DNA from: Halapricum desulfuricans
GTDB taxonomy: Archaea > Halobacteriota > Halobacteria > Halobacteriales > Haloarculaceae
Assembly (NCBI RefSeq): GCF_017094505.1
Contig: NZ_CP064787.1
Location: 1,116,001-1,180,000 of the forward strand
Length of the DNA: 64,000 bases
Reading direction: 5' to 3'
Part shown: positions 9,302 through 17,939 of the stretch, in pieces
How the letters are laid out: each line of letters opens with the position of its first letter
Numbering within the stretch: the stretch's first letter is position 1
The notes under the pieces: generated by a model
What the model saw: the letters and a program-made list of their open reading frames with translations, nothing else
The model's database searches: none
What the model was told of the DNA's origin: nothing
Translations under genes and position numbers: made by a program

Positions 9302-11158
9302 CTACGAGGGCACGACGGTGATCTGTTTGCCCCGGTCGACCGCCTGCTCCAGCTCGTCGGCGATCGCACTGCCGCGGGAGACCTGAATCTCGCCGCCGCG
9401 CGAGACCGTCGCCGTGAAGAGGTACTCGCCGTCGGCCTGTACCTCGACGGTCTCGCCCGTGTACTCGTGGGCGGGGACGATCACGTGCCGGGACGTGATC
9501 TCCGGCGTGACGATGTCGCCTGTGGGGCTGGCTGACTCGGCGCTGCCGCCCTCACTGCTCGACCCCGATTTCCCGCCGGGGCGCTCCTCGAAGGTGCGGA
9601 CGTCGATGTCGATGCCAAGCCGGTTCTCGATGTCGGAGATCCGGCCGCCGCCCTTGCCGATCACGTGACTGATGTCGTGCTGTTCGACCCAGACGACCGC
9701 GCGGTTCGAACCCTGCAGTTCGACCTCGACGTGGCCGTCAGCGACCGACCGGATCTCGCGCTGGATCTCCTGGCGTGCGATCCGATCGACGCCGCTCTCG
9801 TCTCTCTCGCCCTCGTTCAGCGGCACCGTCACGACCTGCCGGTTGAACGTGTAGATCTCGTACTCGGGGCGGCCCGTCTCGAAGTCCTTGATGGTGATGA
9901 CCGGCCGCGCGAGGTCCTCTTCCATCAGCCCTTCCGGCACCTTGACCTCCGTCTGCACGTCGTAGACTTTCGCGATCTCGCCGGCTTCGATATAGACGAC
10001 GGTATCGACGATCTGGGGAATCATCCCGAGTTCGACCCGTCCGACGAGCCGCTGGAGCGCGTCGATGGCTCGCGTCGCGTGGACGACGCCGATCATTCCG
10101 ACGCCGGCCAGCCGCATGTCCGCGAAGACCTCGAAGTCGTCGGTCTTGCGGACCTCGTCGTAGATGGTGTAGTCCGGCCGGACCATCAACAGCGAGTCGG
10201 CGGTCTTGGCCATCTCCCCGCCCAGTGCCGTGTACTGGGTGATGTCCGCACCGACCTGCAGGTCACGGGGCTTCTCCATGGTCTTGACCGCGTAGTCGCT
10301 GTCGGTCAGAAACTCCGCGACGGCCTGGGCGAACGTGGACTTGCCGGCTCCCGGCGACCCGGAGATGAGGACGCCGCGCTGTTGGGTGGCGAGGCGATCG
10401 CGGAGTTCGTCGGCGTACTCGTAGTCGTCTAGATCGGTCTTGACGATCGGTCTGACCGCAGTGATCTCCAGGGCGTCCGAGAAGGGCGGTCGGGCGATTG
10501 CGATCCGGAACTCGCGGAACTGAACGATGCTCATCCCGGGTTCGTCGAGTTCGAGGAACCCGTCCGGGCTGGCGCGGGCCCCCTCTTCGATCTCGTGGGC
10601 GTACTCTTTCAGTTCGGATTCGGTGGCCGGCTCGTCGCGGATGCGCTGGTAATGCATGTCGCCGATGTCGCCGCGCTTTGCCTTCGGCGGGACGCCCACC
10701 TTGAGGTGGACCGACATCGTCGACTCGTCGAAGAAGTTCTCGATCGAGAGTCGCTCGACGTCTCGGCCGTGAGGTTCGAGATAGATGACGTCGAGACCCT
10801 TCGCTCGTGCGACCTCGCTCTGGACGACGTCGCTGGTCAGAAGCGTCGCGTCGCGCTCGTCGGCGAGGTCGCGGATCAGCGCGTCGATTTCTCCCTCGCC
10901 GGCCTCGCGTTTCTCCACGGCGTCGGGACGCCGACCGACGTACTCGACCGCGATGTCGCCCTTGTCGTGGAGGTCAGCCAGTTTCTGTAACTCCTCGAGG
11001 CCGTCCCAGCCCTGCTGGCGGCTGTCGTTGGCCTGTGACTCGAGCTCGCCGACGACCGCCTCCGGAACGACAATCGTCGCTCCCGCGAGGTCGCCGTCGG
11101 CGATCTGCTCGGACACGCGGCCGTCGATGACCACGCTCGTGTCCGGTACGATTTCCAT
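9302..11158 (-). CDS. PIN domain - VirB11-like ATPase - KH domain protein (PINc/VapC-family ATPase)
   Basis: The product has 618 residues. Residues 1-130 are a PIN nuclease fold (MEIVPDTSVVIDGRVSE and LLTSDVVQSEVA carry the acidic residues). A secretion-type P-loop ATPase follows, with Walker A GVLISGSPGAGKSTFAQAV, a DEVRKTDDFEVFADMRLAG segment, and VGVVHATRAIDALQRL-type motifs. A KH domain follows near residue 500 (HVIGKGGGRISDIENRLGID), and a short TRAM-like or OB-like C-terminus ends in ITVVPS. This architecture is widespread and conserved in archaea but has no settled function. RNA binding and ATP-driven RNA processing are inferred from the domains. Confidence 0.93.
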   Translation of the reverse strand: MEIVPDTSVVIDGRVSEQIADGDLAGATIVVPEAVVGELESQANDSRQQGWDGLEELQKLADLHDKGDIAVEYVGRRPDAVEKREAGEGEIDALIRDLADERDATLLTSDVVQSEVARAKGLDVIYLEPHGRDVERLSIENFFDESTMSVHLKVGVPPKAKRGDIGDMHYQRIRDEPATESELKEYAHEIEEGARASPDGFLELDEPGMSIVQFREFRIAIARPPFSDALEITAVRPIVKTDLDDYEYADELRDRLATQQRGVLISGSPGAGKSTFAQAVAEFLTDSDYAVKTMEKPRDLQVGADITQYTALGGEMAKTADSLLMVRPDYTIYDEVRKTDDFEVFADMRLAGVGMIGVVHATRAIDALQRLVGRVELGMIPQIVDTVVYIEAGEIAKVYDVQTEVKVPEGLMEEDLARPVITIKDFETGRPEYEIYTFNRQVVTVPLNEGERDESGVDRIARQEIQREIRSVADGHVEVELQGSNRAVVWVEQHDISHVIGKGGGRISDIENRLGIDIDVRTFEERPGGKSGSSSEGGSAESASPTGDIVTPEITSRHVIVPAHEYTGETVEVQADGEYLFTATVSRGGEIQVSRGSAIADELEQAVDRGKQITVVPS

Positions 11159-11235
11159 ACGCTAACTCGGCGACCGAGCCTGATAAACACGATGACTCCC
11201 CCTCCGCTCGCGGCCGCTCGGCCGCGAAGAGCTGC

Positions 11236-11427
11236 CTAAAGTCCGTACTGTCGCTTGCAGCGACTCTCGAACGCCCGGATGCGCTCGAACTCCCGCGGGC
11301 TACCGACCGTCGTGCTGTCGAGGACCTCTCGACTTCCGTCATTGTAGACGCCGACGCCCTCGATGTAGACGCCCATCGCCCTGTCGGTCTGCTCGAACTC
11401 GATCGCCTCGATATCGGTGTCAGTCAT
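11236..11427 (-). CDS. Small conserved-looking hypothetical protein (63 aa)
   Basis: The product has 63 residues and an acidic N-terminus (MTDTDIEAIEFEQTDRAMGV). A short beta-rich core (VYIEGVGVYNDGSREV) is followed by a helix with a single Cys near the C-terminus. There is no recognisable family, signal or membrane segment. It sits 77 bp upstream of the PIN-KH ATPase in the same direction and may be co-transcribed with it. The product is real-looking because its composition matches neighbouring haloarchaeal proteins. Confidence 0.55.
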   Translation of the reverse strand: MTDTDIEAIEFEQTDRAMGVYIEGVGVYNDGSREVLDSTTVGSPREFERIRAFESRCKRQYGL

Positions 11428-11546
11428 CGTCTGTGTGTGCCGATTCGAGCCACAAGTACGCTTCCCTGATACGCGCTTGGACAGCCTAAAGTATGGATAC
11501 GCCTACTAGGGGCACGTGTTATCGTCACACACGTTTTTCGGTATCG

Positions 11547-12236
11547 CTACTCTTCGACGCCGGTGGCCCGCAGGTACTCCTCCAGTAGCGTCGGGAACTG
11601 CCCGCCCCGGACGTACCGAAGCCCGAACCGATCGGCCCAGGAGATGATGCCCCGGTCCTCGGTGACGACGCCGGCCTCGAGTTCCTTCGCGAGCACGAGC
11701 AGGTCGAAGTCCTCCCGGGAGTCGAGCACGCCCTGTCGTAGCGCCTGGCGGTACTTGTCCCGGAGGTTCGAGAGCACGCGGTCTGCCTCGGTCATGTAGT
11801 CCTCGCTCGTCCCCAGCGTGTCGGGATCGAGCTGTTCGACTTCCCGGAGCGCTTCCTCGGAAACTCGGAGTCCACGGTCGACCCGGTCGCTCATCTCGTC
11901 GACGAACTGGTAGACGATGTCGGCGGGAATGTCGACCCCGTAGCGGTCGGGACTCTTGCGGACGACCCACGTCTCCAGTCGGTGGAAGACTTCCTCGCTC
12001 ACGTCGCGTTCGCGCAGCATCGTCACGAGTTCGTCGTGGATGGAGGGGGGCATGTGACAGGAGATGTTGAGTTCGAGCCGGGCCGTCGCGATCAGATCGA
12101 GCAGCCTGAGGATGGCGTCCTCCAGCGTCTCCTCGGGCTCTCGGATCTCGTCGGTGATGAACAGCGACGTGTCGAGCACAAACTGCTGTCGCCGTAGTTC
12201 CGCGGGCATGCCCGGACGTTGTACGTCGATGCCCAT
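11547..12236 (-). CDS. RNA ligase partner protein (PIN domain)
   Basis: The product has 229 residues from the ATG at 12236; an internal ATG at 12209 is also possible. It is a PIN-type protein: [17 protein letters not shown] gives the first acidic residue, and [30 protein letters not shown] gives the later Asp cluster. It matches the archaeal 'RNA ligase partner' family found next to Pab1020-type RNA ligases. Here the ligase gene is directly divergent, with 45 bp between starts, so the two probably share a control region. Nuclease activity is expected from the fold but is not shown. A longer upstream extension was rejected because it would run into the ligase gene. Confidence 0.88.
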   Translation of the reverse strand: MGIDVQRPGMPAELRRQQFVLDTSLFITDEIREPEETLEDAILRLLDLIATARLELNISCHMPPSIHDELVTMLRERDVSEEVFHRLETWVVRKSPDRYGVDIPADIVYQFVDEMSDRVDRGLRVSEEALREVEQLDPDTLGTSEDYMTEADRVLSNLRDKYRQALRQGVLDSREDFDLLVLAKELEAGVVTEDRGIISWADRFGLRYVRGGQFPTLLEEYLRATGVEE

Positions 12237-12281
12237 AGAACCACCCCCGTCCTTTTGTCCGAATCCGGCGTAGATACGGGT
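12237..12281. promoter_or_regulatory. Shared divergent control region of RNA ligase and PIN partner
   Basis: Only 45 bp separate the two divergent starts, which is too little for two independent archaeal core promoters with separate upstream elements. Either the promoters overlap or one start lies further inside its gene. No clean TTTATA-like box is visible in the interval. Confidence 0.35.
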
Positions 12282-13406
12282 ATGGACAGGGACGCCTGGC
12301 ACGAGCGACTCGAGACGAGCGCCGACAGCCCGTCGGAACTGTTCGAACACTTCCAGACCCGCACCGATCAGGGGCTCGAGTACCAGTACCTGCCCGACGC
12401 CAGGCACGGTCTCGAGCGCGGGACGGTCCTCGTCGAGACGACCGGCGAGGTCGTCCGTGGCTATCCCAGCGTTCCGCGCGTGCTCGTGCTCGATCCCGGC
12501 GTCCGAAATTACTTCGAGAGCGACCGGATCACGCTCGAAGAGAAGCTCAACGGCTTCAACGTCCGTATCGCTGACGTCGACGGGGCGACGGCATTCACCC
12601 GCAGCGGCTACGTCTGCCCCTACACGACCGCGCGGGCTCGTGAACTACTGGACCCGGCGGATTTCTTCGCGGACCACCCCGGAAAGATGCTCTGTGCGGA
12701 ACTGGTCGGCCCGGAGAACCCCTACACGGCACACGACTACGAGGAGATCCAGACGAACGCCTTCCGGGTGTTCGACATCCGCGACCGGCAGACCGGTCGG
12801 CCGGTTCCGCCCGATCGACGGCGCGAGATGTGCGAGGAGTACGGGTTCGAACAGCCCCCGACGTTCGGCTGGCACGACGCCGACGACGCCGCCGGAGCCG
12901 TGCGCGACGCTATCGACGTGCTGGACGCCAAAGGGCGAGAGGGCGTCGTGATGAAATCGGACGACGGACAGTCGATTCTGAAGTATACGACAGAAGCGAC
13001 CCACCATCAGGAGCTGGGTCACGCGTTCTCGCTGCCGTTCGATTACGGCCAGGACTTCCTGTTCTCGCGGCTGCTCAGGGAGGCCTTCCAGACGGTCGAG
13101 TTCGAGGAATCGCCAGAGCGGCGGCGCGAACGGGCGCGCGATATCGGGGAGTCGATCCTCCTGCCGATGGCCGAGACGATCGAGGCCGTCGCCGACGGCG
13201 AGACGGTCGGCGAGCGACACACGGTCCGGGGCGATCCCGCAACGATCGACGCGCTGCTCGCTCACCTCCGGGAGTTTCAGCTGACACTCGACGTGGAGTC
13301 CGACCGCCGACTCGACGGCGAGCGGGTCGTCACCTTCACCAAGGTCGCCGCCTCGACCAACGACCGGATCGAGCACTACCTCGACGGGGGTATCGTCGAC
13401 GAGTGA
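12282..13406 (+). CDS. ATP-dependent RNA ligase, Pab1020 family
   Basis: The product has 374 residues. The nucleotidyltransferase motif I is [16 protein letters not shown], whose Lys should form the ligase-AMP intermediate. Further motifs are [27 protein letters not shown] (motif III-like), [10 protein letters not shown] (motif IV), and ILKYTT (motif V Lys). The C-terminal region is helical, as in archaeal homodimeric ligases of this family, which can circularise RNA in vitro. The adjacent PIN protein suggests a cut-and-seal or repair pair, but no cellular substrate is established. The start at 12282 leaves only a short gap to the partner gene. Confidence 0.92.
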   Translation: MDRDAWHERLETSADSPSELFEHFQTRTDQGLEYQYLPDARHGLERGTVLVETTGEVVRGYPSVPRVLVLDPGVRNYFESDRITLEEKLNGFNVRIADVDGATAFTRSGYVCPYTTARARELLDPADFFADHPGKMLCAELVGPENPYTAHDYEEIQTNAFRVFDIRDRQTGRPVPPDRRREMCEEYGFEQPPTFGWHDADDAAGAVRDAIDVLDAKGREGVVMKSDDGQSILKYTTEATHHQELGHAFSLPFDYGQDFLFSRLLREAFQTVEFEESPERRRERARDIGESILLPMAETIEAVADGETVGERHTVRGDPATIDALLAHLREFQLTLDVESDRRLDGERVVTFTKVAASTNDRIEHYLDGGIVDE

Positions 13407-13413
13407 CGCTCAA

Positions 13414-13701
13414 TCACTCGATTTCCAGTTCCCCGCCGGGTTCTCCCTCGCCCTCGGCGTTCTCGGGCCACTCGAGTTCGAACTCGACGCTCAGTTCCTT
13501 CGGGCCGTCGGTCGCCCCTTCGCGTTCGGCTTTGACCTCGAAGGTCGGACGCGCCGGTGGGCTCAACGTTACGGACTCGCCCCCCGCTTTGAGCGTGATG
13601 TCCGTTCCCTGCTCCAGGTTGTCCGCGACGGTTCGCAGGAACGACGCGATCTCCTCGCCGCTCTGCCGGTTCTCGGATTTGAATAGCACTTCTTCGGGCA
13701 T
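13414..13701 (-). CDS. amphi-Trp domain-containing protein
   Basis: The product has 95 residues. It opens with MPEEVLFKSENRQSGEEIASFLRTVADNLEQG, the typical start of the small haloarchaeal amphi-Trp domain (helix followed by an amphipathic sheet with ELSVEFELEW). The C-terminal tail is E/G-rich. The role is unknown and the protein is probably cytosolic. It is convergent with the RNA ligase gene, with only 7 bp between the stop codons. Confidence 0.8.
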   Translation of the reverse strand: MPEEVLFKSENRQSGEEIASFLRTVADNLEQGTDITLKAGGESVTLSPPARPTFEVKAEREGATDGPKELSVEFELEWPENAEGEGEPGGELEIE

Positions 13702-13809
13702 ACGAGACAGATACGGTCTGTACGTTGATAACTGTACGTGTCGCTGACCCGCTGGCGGCCAATATACCCGTCAGCGGCAAGCACATGTGGATGTAGCCGA
13801 ATTGGACGT

Positions 13810-15048
13810 ATGCGAACGACAACCGTTCTCGTGATCGGCGGCGGCGCGACCGGCGTCGGAATCGCCCGCGACCTCTCGCTTCGGGGCGTCGACGTGACGC
13901 TCGTCGAGCGCGGCGGTCTCGGAAACGGCACGTCCGGGCGCTCGCACGGACTGTTGCACAGCGGCGCCCGCTACGCGGAGGCCGATCAGGTCGGAGCCGA
14001 GGAGTGTATCGTCGAGAGCCGAACTCTCAAAGACATCGCGGGCGAGTGCATCCGCGACACCGGTGGTCTGTTCGTCCAGCTCGGCGGAGACGACCCCGAG
14101 TATTTCGAGCGCAAGCGCGACGCCTGCGAAGACGTGGGGATCCCGACCGAGACGCTCGACGCCGAGGCCGTCCGCGAGCGCGTCCCCGATATCGCACCGG
14201 ACGTCGAGCGGGCAATGGAGGTGCCCGACGCCGTCATCTACCCCTCGCGGCTCGTCGCCGCGAACGCGGCCGACGCCCGGGATCACGGCGCGACGGTCCA
14301 CACGCACGCACCAGTCGAAGACGTCACCGTCGAAGACGGACAGGTCCGGCACGTCACGGTCGGCGGGAGCGTCGACGACCGGATCGAGGCCGAGTACGTC
14401 GTCAACGCGACCGGGGCCTGGGCCGAGCAACTCGCCGAGATGGCGGGCCTTGACGTCGCGATGAAGCCGACCCGCGGCGTGATGCTGTCGGTCGAATACG
14501 ACGGACTCGGACCGGTGTTGAACCGCGCCCGCGACCCGGACGACGGCGACATCGTCGTCCCGCACGAGGGGGAAGTCGTCCTGGGGACCACCAGCGTCGA
14601 AGTCGAGAATCCGGACGAGTACCCGCGGGAGGACTGGGAGGTCGAGCGGACGGTCGAGGAGTGTGCGGCGATGCTGCCGCCGGTCGCGGACGCGCCGACA
14701 GTCCGTACCTGGTGGGGCGTGCGCCCGCTGTACGCGCCTGATGAAGACGAGCGCGGCGGCCGGGGAATCTCGCGCGGCTTCTTCCGGCTCGATCACGCCG
14801 AAGACGGCATTGAGAACGCGGTCAGCGTCGTCGGCGGGAAGCTGACCACCTACCGACAGATGGCCGAATCGACGGCGGACCTCGTCTGTGAGCGGCTCGG
14901 CGTCGAAGCCGAGTCCGTGACGGCCGACCGGCGGCTGCCCGGCGCTGACGATCCCGACCGGCTCGACGCGTTCGTCGCGGAGTTCGACGCCCGGGGCGAG
15001 ACCGACGCGGGCGTGGTCTCACCGCCGACAAACTCCGGAAGCGACTGA
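13810..15048 (+). CDS. FAD-dependent oxidoreductase, GlpA-like (glycerol-3-phosphate dehydrogenase A subunit type), lacking the C-terminal domain
   Basis: The product has 412 residues. A dinucleotide-binding motif (LVIGGGATGVGIARDLSLRG), LVERGGLGNGTSGRSHGLLHSGARYAEAD, and the C-terminal VVGGKLTTYRQMAE are all diagnostic for GlpA/GlpD enzymes, which oxidise sn-glycerol 3-phosphate to DHAP. Haloarchaeal GpdA is usually longer, with a BFD-like [2Fe-2S] C-terminus, and is encoded with GpdB and GpdC. Here that domain is absent and no partner subunits are adjacent, so this may be a divergent paralogue acting on another hydroxyacid. The stop codon lies one base before a palindromic element. The start at 13810 is preferred because the FAD motif begins at once. 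Confidence 0.85.
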   Translation: MRTTTVLVIGGGATGVGIARDLSLRGVDVTLVERGGLGNGTSGRSHGLLHSGARYAEADQVGAEECIVESRTLKDIAGECIRDTGGLFVQLGGDDPEYFERKRDACEDVGIPTETLDAEAVRERVPDIAPDVERAMEVPDAVIYPSRLVAANAADARDHGATVHTHAPVEDVTVEDGQVRHVTVGGSVDDRIEAEYVVNATGAWAEQLAEMAGLDVAMKPTRGVMLSVEYDGLGPVLNRARDPDDGDIVVPHEGEVVLGTTSVEVENPDEYPREDWEVERTVEECAAMLPPVADAPTVRTWWGVRPLYAPDEDERGGRGISRGFFRLDHAEDGIENAVSVVGGKLTTYRQMAESTADLVCERLGVEAESVTADRRLPGADDPDRLDAFVAEFDARGETDAGVVSPPTNSGSD

Positions 15049-15127
15049 TACTGGTGGCTATACGTTCGTAACGATATCTGGCACGCCGTCGTGCCAGATC
15101 ATTTCGAAATGGTATAGCCACCCAGTA
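15049..15127. repeat. Palindromic cloverleaf-like element, copy 1
   Basis: This 79-bp element has terminal arms TACTGG-TGGCTATAC and GTATAGCCACCCAGTA, which pair over 15 bp with one bulge. Between them are three internal hairpins: CGTTCGTAACG, ATCTGGCACG/CGTGCCAGAT (10 bp, loop CCGT), and CATTTCGAAATG. Together they form a four-way, tRNA-cloverleaf-like fold. A diverged inverted copy lies at 36413-36490. There is no coding potential. It sits between the GlpA-like gene (ending at 15048) and a convergent gene ending at 15178. It may be a MITE-like element or a structured RNA. Confidence 0.8.
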
Positions 15128-15177
15128 TGACTTCCCCTTTCGGAGCGCCCGCCGAGAGCCATCGCGGTCGCGGGCCG

Positions 15178-15624
15178 TCACTCCTCGGCGGCCTGCTCGC
15201 AGACACCCTGCCAGCGGTCGCGTTTCTCCAGGCGTTCCTGTAGCTGCCCCGCGTACTCCTCGGCGAGCGCTTCGGCCTCGCGCTGGCGCTCTCCGCCACC
15301 GGAGCCGCCACCAGAGAGCAGACCTGCGAGTTTGCTCAGCAGTCCTCCGCCGCCTGCAGTGCCGCCCGTACCGCCCGCGGCACCACTCATCCCACCGCCG
15401 TCCATCTGTTCGATCTGGGACATGACACTCGGGAGACTGCTCGTGTCCGCGATCAGCTGTGCCGTCTCCGGATCGGACGGGTTTTCGATGTCGAACTCGA
15501 CCGCCGTCATCACCAGCCCCCACTGCTGGCGGGAGAACGACGATGACTGGACCCGGTCTTCGAACTCCCGGTCGACGCGCATCCGTTCGGCGGCAAGCAT
15601 GTCTCGCCAGCTGTTGTCGCTCAT
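15178..15624 (-). CDS. Haloarchaeal DUF5799-like protein
   Basis: The product has 148 residues. A helical N-terminus (WRDMLAAERMRVDREFEDRV, then SSFSRQQWGLVMTAVEFDIE) is followed by a central glycine-rich stretch (residues 78-110, GGGMSGAAGGTGG...) and a charged C-terminal helix. The N-terminal region resembles the haloarchaea-specific DUF5799 family, assigned from memory and with moderate certainty. There is no signal peptide or membrane segment. The function is unknown. It converges on the GlpA-like gene across the palindromic element. Confidence 0.7.
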   Translation of the reverse strand: MSDNSWRDMLAAERMRVDREFEDRVQSSSFSRQQWGLVMTAVEFDIENPSDPETAQLIADTSSLPSVMSQIEQMDGGGMSGAAGGTGGTAGGGGLLSKLAGLLSGGGSGGGERQREAEALAEEYAGQLQERLEKRDRWQGVCEQAAEE

Positions 15625-15809
15625 GCGTGGCTGTTCGTCCCCTGCCCCGATGAACGTTTCCCGACCGGATGGCCGACACGCGACTCGATTCGGAGTGACT
15701 GTTGTCCGTCCATGTCAGTCCGATCAGATGGGTCGATCGTCTCGGGAAACAGGAATCGCCGGCAGTACCGGAAGAGACTTACAGAAATCGACCCGAAGCG
15801 TACCTACGT

Positions 15810-16697
15810 ATGCAAACGATCGGATTCATCGGACTGGGCGCGATGGGAGCGCCGATGGCCTGGAACCTCGAGGAGGCCGGCTACGACCTGCTCGTGTACA
15901 ACCGCAGTGCCGGCCCGACGGAGCCGTTCGCCGAGGCCGGCATCGAGGTCGCGGACTCGCCTCGGGCGGTCGGCCAGCGAGCCGACGTTGTCGTGACGAT
16001 GGTCACCGACGACGAGGCGCTGGCGGCCGTGCTGGACGGCGAGACGGGGCTGCTCGCCGGCCTCGACTCGGAGACGACTGTCATTCAGATGAGCACGGTC
16101 ACGCCCGAAGCCACCGAGGCGGCCGCCCAGACCGTCCGCGCGCAGAACGCCCGGTTCGTCGACGCGCCGGTCTCTGGCACGGTCGGTCCGGCCGAGGAGG
16201 GAACGCTGACGGTCCTCGCCGGCGGTGACGACGACGTCATCGACGATGTCGAGGGGGTCCTGGCCGCGATGGGCGAGCCGATCGTCCGGTGTGGCGACGC
16301 CGGCGACGGCGCGCGCATGAAGCTGTTCGTCAACCTCCTGCTGGGCGATATGATGGGCGCGTACGCCGAGGCGTTGACCTTCGGGGCCGCACAGGGGCTG
16401 GATCTGGACGCCATGCAGCAGGTCGTCGAGGCCGGCGCAGTTGACTCGCCGCTGTTCGAGATCAAGGGCGATCTCATCGCCGATCGGGACTTCCGGCCGC
16501 GGTTCCCGGTCGACCTGCAGTTCAAGGACCTGCGATACGCCAACGAGGTCGGCAACGAGATCGGCGTCCAGCTGCCCCAGACCGCCGCCGCGCGCGAGTC
16601 GTTCAGCGCCGCCAGCGCGATGGGCCACGGCGACGAGGACATGACCGCCGTGATCAAGTACCTCGAGTCGGTCGCCGGCGTGACCGTCGAGCGGTAG
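15810..16697 (+). CDS. NAD(P)-dependent beta-hydroxyacid dehydrogenase (3-hydroxyisobutyrate dehydrogenase family)
   Basis: The product has 295 residues. The Rossmann motif is MQTIGFIGLGAMGAPMAWNL at the N-terminus, which fixes the start at 15810. The substrate-binding motif is FVDAPVSGTVGPAEEGTL (residues 115-132). The catalytic Lys is in DGARMKLFVNLLLGDMMGAYAEAL, and the C-terminal all-helical domain ends with KDLRYA and a GHGDEDMTAVIKYLE segment. The family oxidises 3-hydroxyisobutyrate, tartronate semialdehyde, D-glycerate or succinic semialdehyde in the reverse direction. The substrate here is not determinable. Confidence 0.94.
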   Translation: MQTIGFIGLGAMGAPMAWNLEEAGYDLLVYNRSAGPTEPFAEAGIEVADSPRAVGQRADVVVTMVTDDEALAAVLDGETGLLAGLDSETTVIQMSTVTPEATEAAAQTVRAQNARFVDAPVSGTVGPAEEGTLTVLAGGDDDVIDDVEGVLAAMGEPIVRCGDAGDGARMKLFVNLLLGDMMGAYAEALTFGAAQGLDLDAMQQVVEAGAVDSPLFEIKGDLIADRDFRPRFPVDLQFKDLRYANEVGNEIGVQLPQTAAARESFSAASAMGHGDEDMTAVIKYLESVAGVTVER

Positions 16698-16780
16698 GGC
16701 GGTCGTCTCGCTGTGGCGGCCTCTATCAGGCCGTTCGAACTTCCAGCGATGCGACGGGGAGGATGAGCCGTAGCAGCCGA

Positions 16781-16936
16781 TTATTCGAGAGACTTGGCCC
16801 GGTTGTGGAAGTCGCCGCCGCAACTACAGGTTCCGGGGTTTGTCGTCGCCTCGACGATTGTCCCGCACTGGAGACACTCGTATCGCGACAGCGATTCCGG
16901 ATCGTTCGTGCCTTCGACGTCCTGACTGTGTGGCAT
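16781..16936 (-). CDS. Rubrerythrin-like-domain zinc-ribbon protein (51 aa)
   Basis: The product has 51 residues. A four-Cys ribbon is visible: YECLQCGTIVEA followed by GTCSCGGDF, then a basic tail ending in AKSLE. It matches the very small haloarchaeal 'rubrerythrin-like domain' proteins that carry only the rubredoxin or zinc-ribbon part and no diiron helices. Metal binding is expected and the function is unknown. A TATA-like TTAATATT (about 16966-16973) lies about 30 nt before the start, so it is probably leaderless. An inverted repeat lies just upstream of that box. Confidence 0.8.
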   Translation of the reverse strand: MPHSQDVEGTNDPESLSRYECLQCGTIVEATTNPGTCSCGGDFHNRAKSLE

Positions 16937-16987
16937 CAAAGATGGTGAGGGACCGGGGACGGAAATATTAATCGCAAAAGGAATATA

Positions 16988-17004
16988 ATGACGTATTATG
17001 TCAT
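16988..17004. promoter_or_regulatory. Inverted-repeat operator candidate upstream of the zinc-ribbon gene
   Basis: ATGACGTATTATGTCAT is an imperfect dyad (ATGAC and GTCAT arms) located about 15-20 bp beyond the TATA-like box of the minus-strand zinc-ribbon gene. This is where archaeal activators or repressors next to BRE usually bind. No regulator can be named. Confidence 0.3.
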
Positions 17005-17056
17005 CTAGTTCGGACGCGATCGTCGGGAGAGCGCGGTCGGGTGCGCCGGCCGGGAC

Positions 17057-17443
17057 CTAGTTCTCTCCGAAGTGCTCGCGGATCCGCTCGGCCAGATAGA
17101 CCGGGATCGAGACCGGCTCTTCTTCGACGAATCGGGCGATTTCCTCGCCACCGTGCTCAACAACTACCGTCGGAATGTACTTGATTCCGTATGCTTCGAC
17201 TTTCGGGCCTGCCTTCGAGCCGTCGTCCAGTTTCTCGACGGGAATCTCCTCGATTCGGTCGTCCTCGACGCCGGCCGCCTGCAGGGCCGCCCCGAGGATG
17301 GGCAACTGGGCGCGGCAGTCACCACACCAGTCGCCGCCCCAGACGAGATACTGTAGTTCGTCGTGTTCGGCGAGCGTGTCGATCGTGTCGGTGTGTGCGT
17401 CTTCGTTGAATACCGGATCCGGCTCCATCGTGTCGAGACTCAT
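17057..17443 (-). CDS. Thioredoxin-family protein with a CGDC active site
   Basis: The product has 128 residues. The active site is YLVWGGDWCGDCRAQLPILG, a CxxC of the form CGDC, followed by the cis-Pro segment KYIPTVVVEHGGEEIARF. Length and order fit a single thioredoxin fold acting in cytoplasmic thiol-disulfide exchange. The ATG at 17443 is chosen because a TATA-like GTTTTATC lies about 25-30 nt upstream. A longer in-frame start at 17539 would add a hydrophobic stretch and make a membrane-anchored form, which is possible but less supported. Confidence 0.88.
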   Translation of the reverse strand: MSLDTMEPDPVFNEDAHTDTIDTLAEHDELQYLVWGGDWCGDCRAQLPILGAALQAAGVEDDRIEEIPVEKLDDGSKAGPKVEAYGIKYIPTVVVEHGGEEIARFVEEEPVSIPVYLAERIREHFGEN

Positions 17444-17569
17444 ATCCGGCGATTCGAGCCCGGCGGATAAAACGATCGCGACTGTCGCAAAAACGGCAAC
17501 TAGGGTATCATAGAACAGTTGGCATACCCAATCTGCCAATTGGTAGAGACAGTTGAACAGACGACCGGC

Positions 17570-17785
17570 TTATCTTTCCTGAAGGCCTTCGAAAAAGAGC
17601 GAGAGTATCCAGTAGCCTGTCCCAAGTGTAACGATCACACCGATAATACCGATCAGGTACTCCCCTACCAGAAGTCTCCTTGCTAATTGGAGAGCAAATA
17701 TACCAACTATGCCAAGAAGCAGTCCTAAGAGCCCACGGTGCAGTGATGACATTAATTTTTCAGTCTCGGATTCTGAGTGAGTCAT
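17570..17785 (-). CDS. Small two-TM membrane protein (71 aa)
   Basis: The product has 71 residues. A short hydrophilic N-terminus (MTHSESETEKLMSSLHRG) is followed by two hydrophobic segments, roughly 19-36 (LLGLLLGIVGIFALQLA) and 43-63. It has no family that I recognise. The coding sequence and both flanks are noticeably AT-richer than the surrounding genes, with many A/T-ending codons, which suggests recent acquisition or relaxed selection. A GTTATATG motif about 30 nt upstream could be its TATA box. Confidence 0.55.
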   Translation of the reverse strand: MTHSESETEKLMSSLHRGLLGLLLGIVGIFALQLARRLLVGEYLIGIIGVIVTLGTGYWILSLFFEGLQER

Positions 17786-17939
17786 ATAGTGTAAAATAAC
17801 ATATAACTTGTTAAGGATTTCGGTGCTTGATCAAAGCTTCAATGAGCAATACGTACCTTCTATCTACCAGCTGATTCAGCGAACATCAAGGGTAAGAAAA
17901 TACCTTGTGAATAGTTCTATGACACTCTGACGGCAACGC
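17786..17939. other. AT-rich intergenic stretch
   Basis: This gap carries the presumed promoter of the 71-residue membrane protein and then about 100 bp of AT-rich sequence with no ORF or strong dyad. It forms, with the gene beside it, a local low-GC island. Confidence 0.4.
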
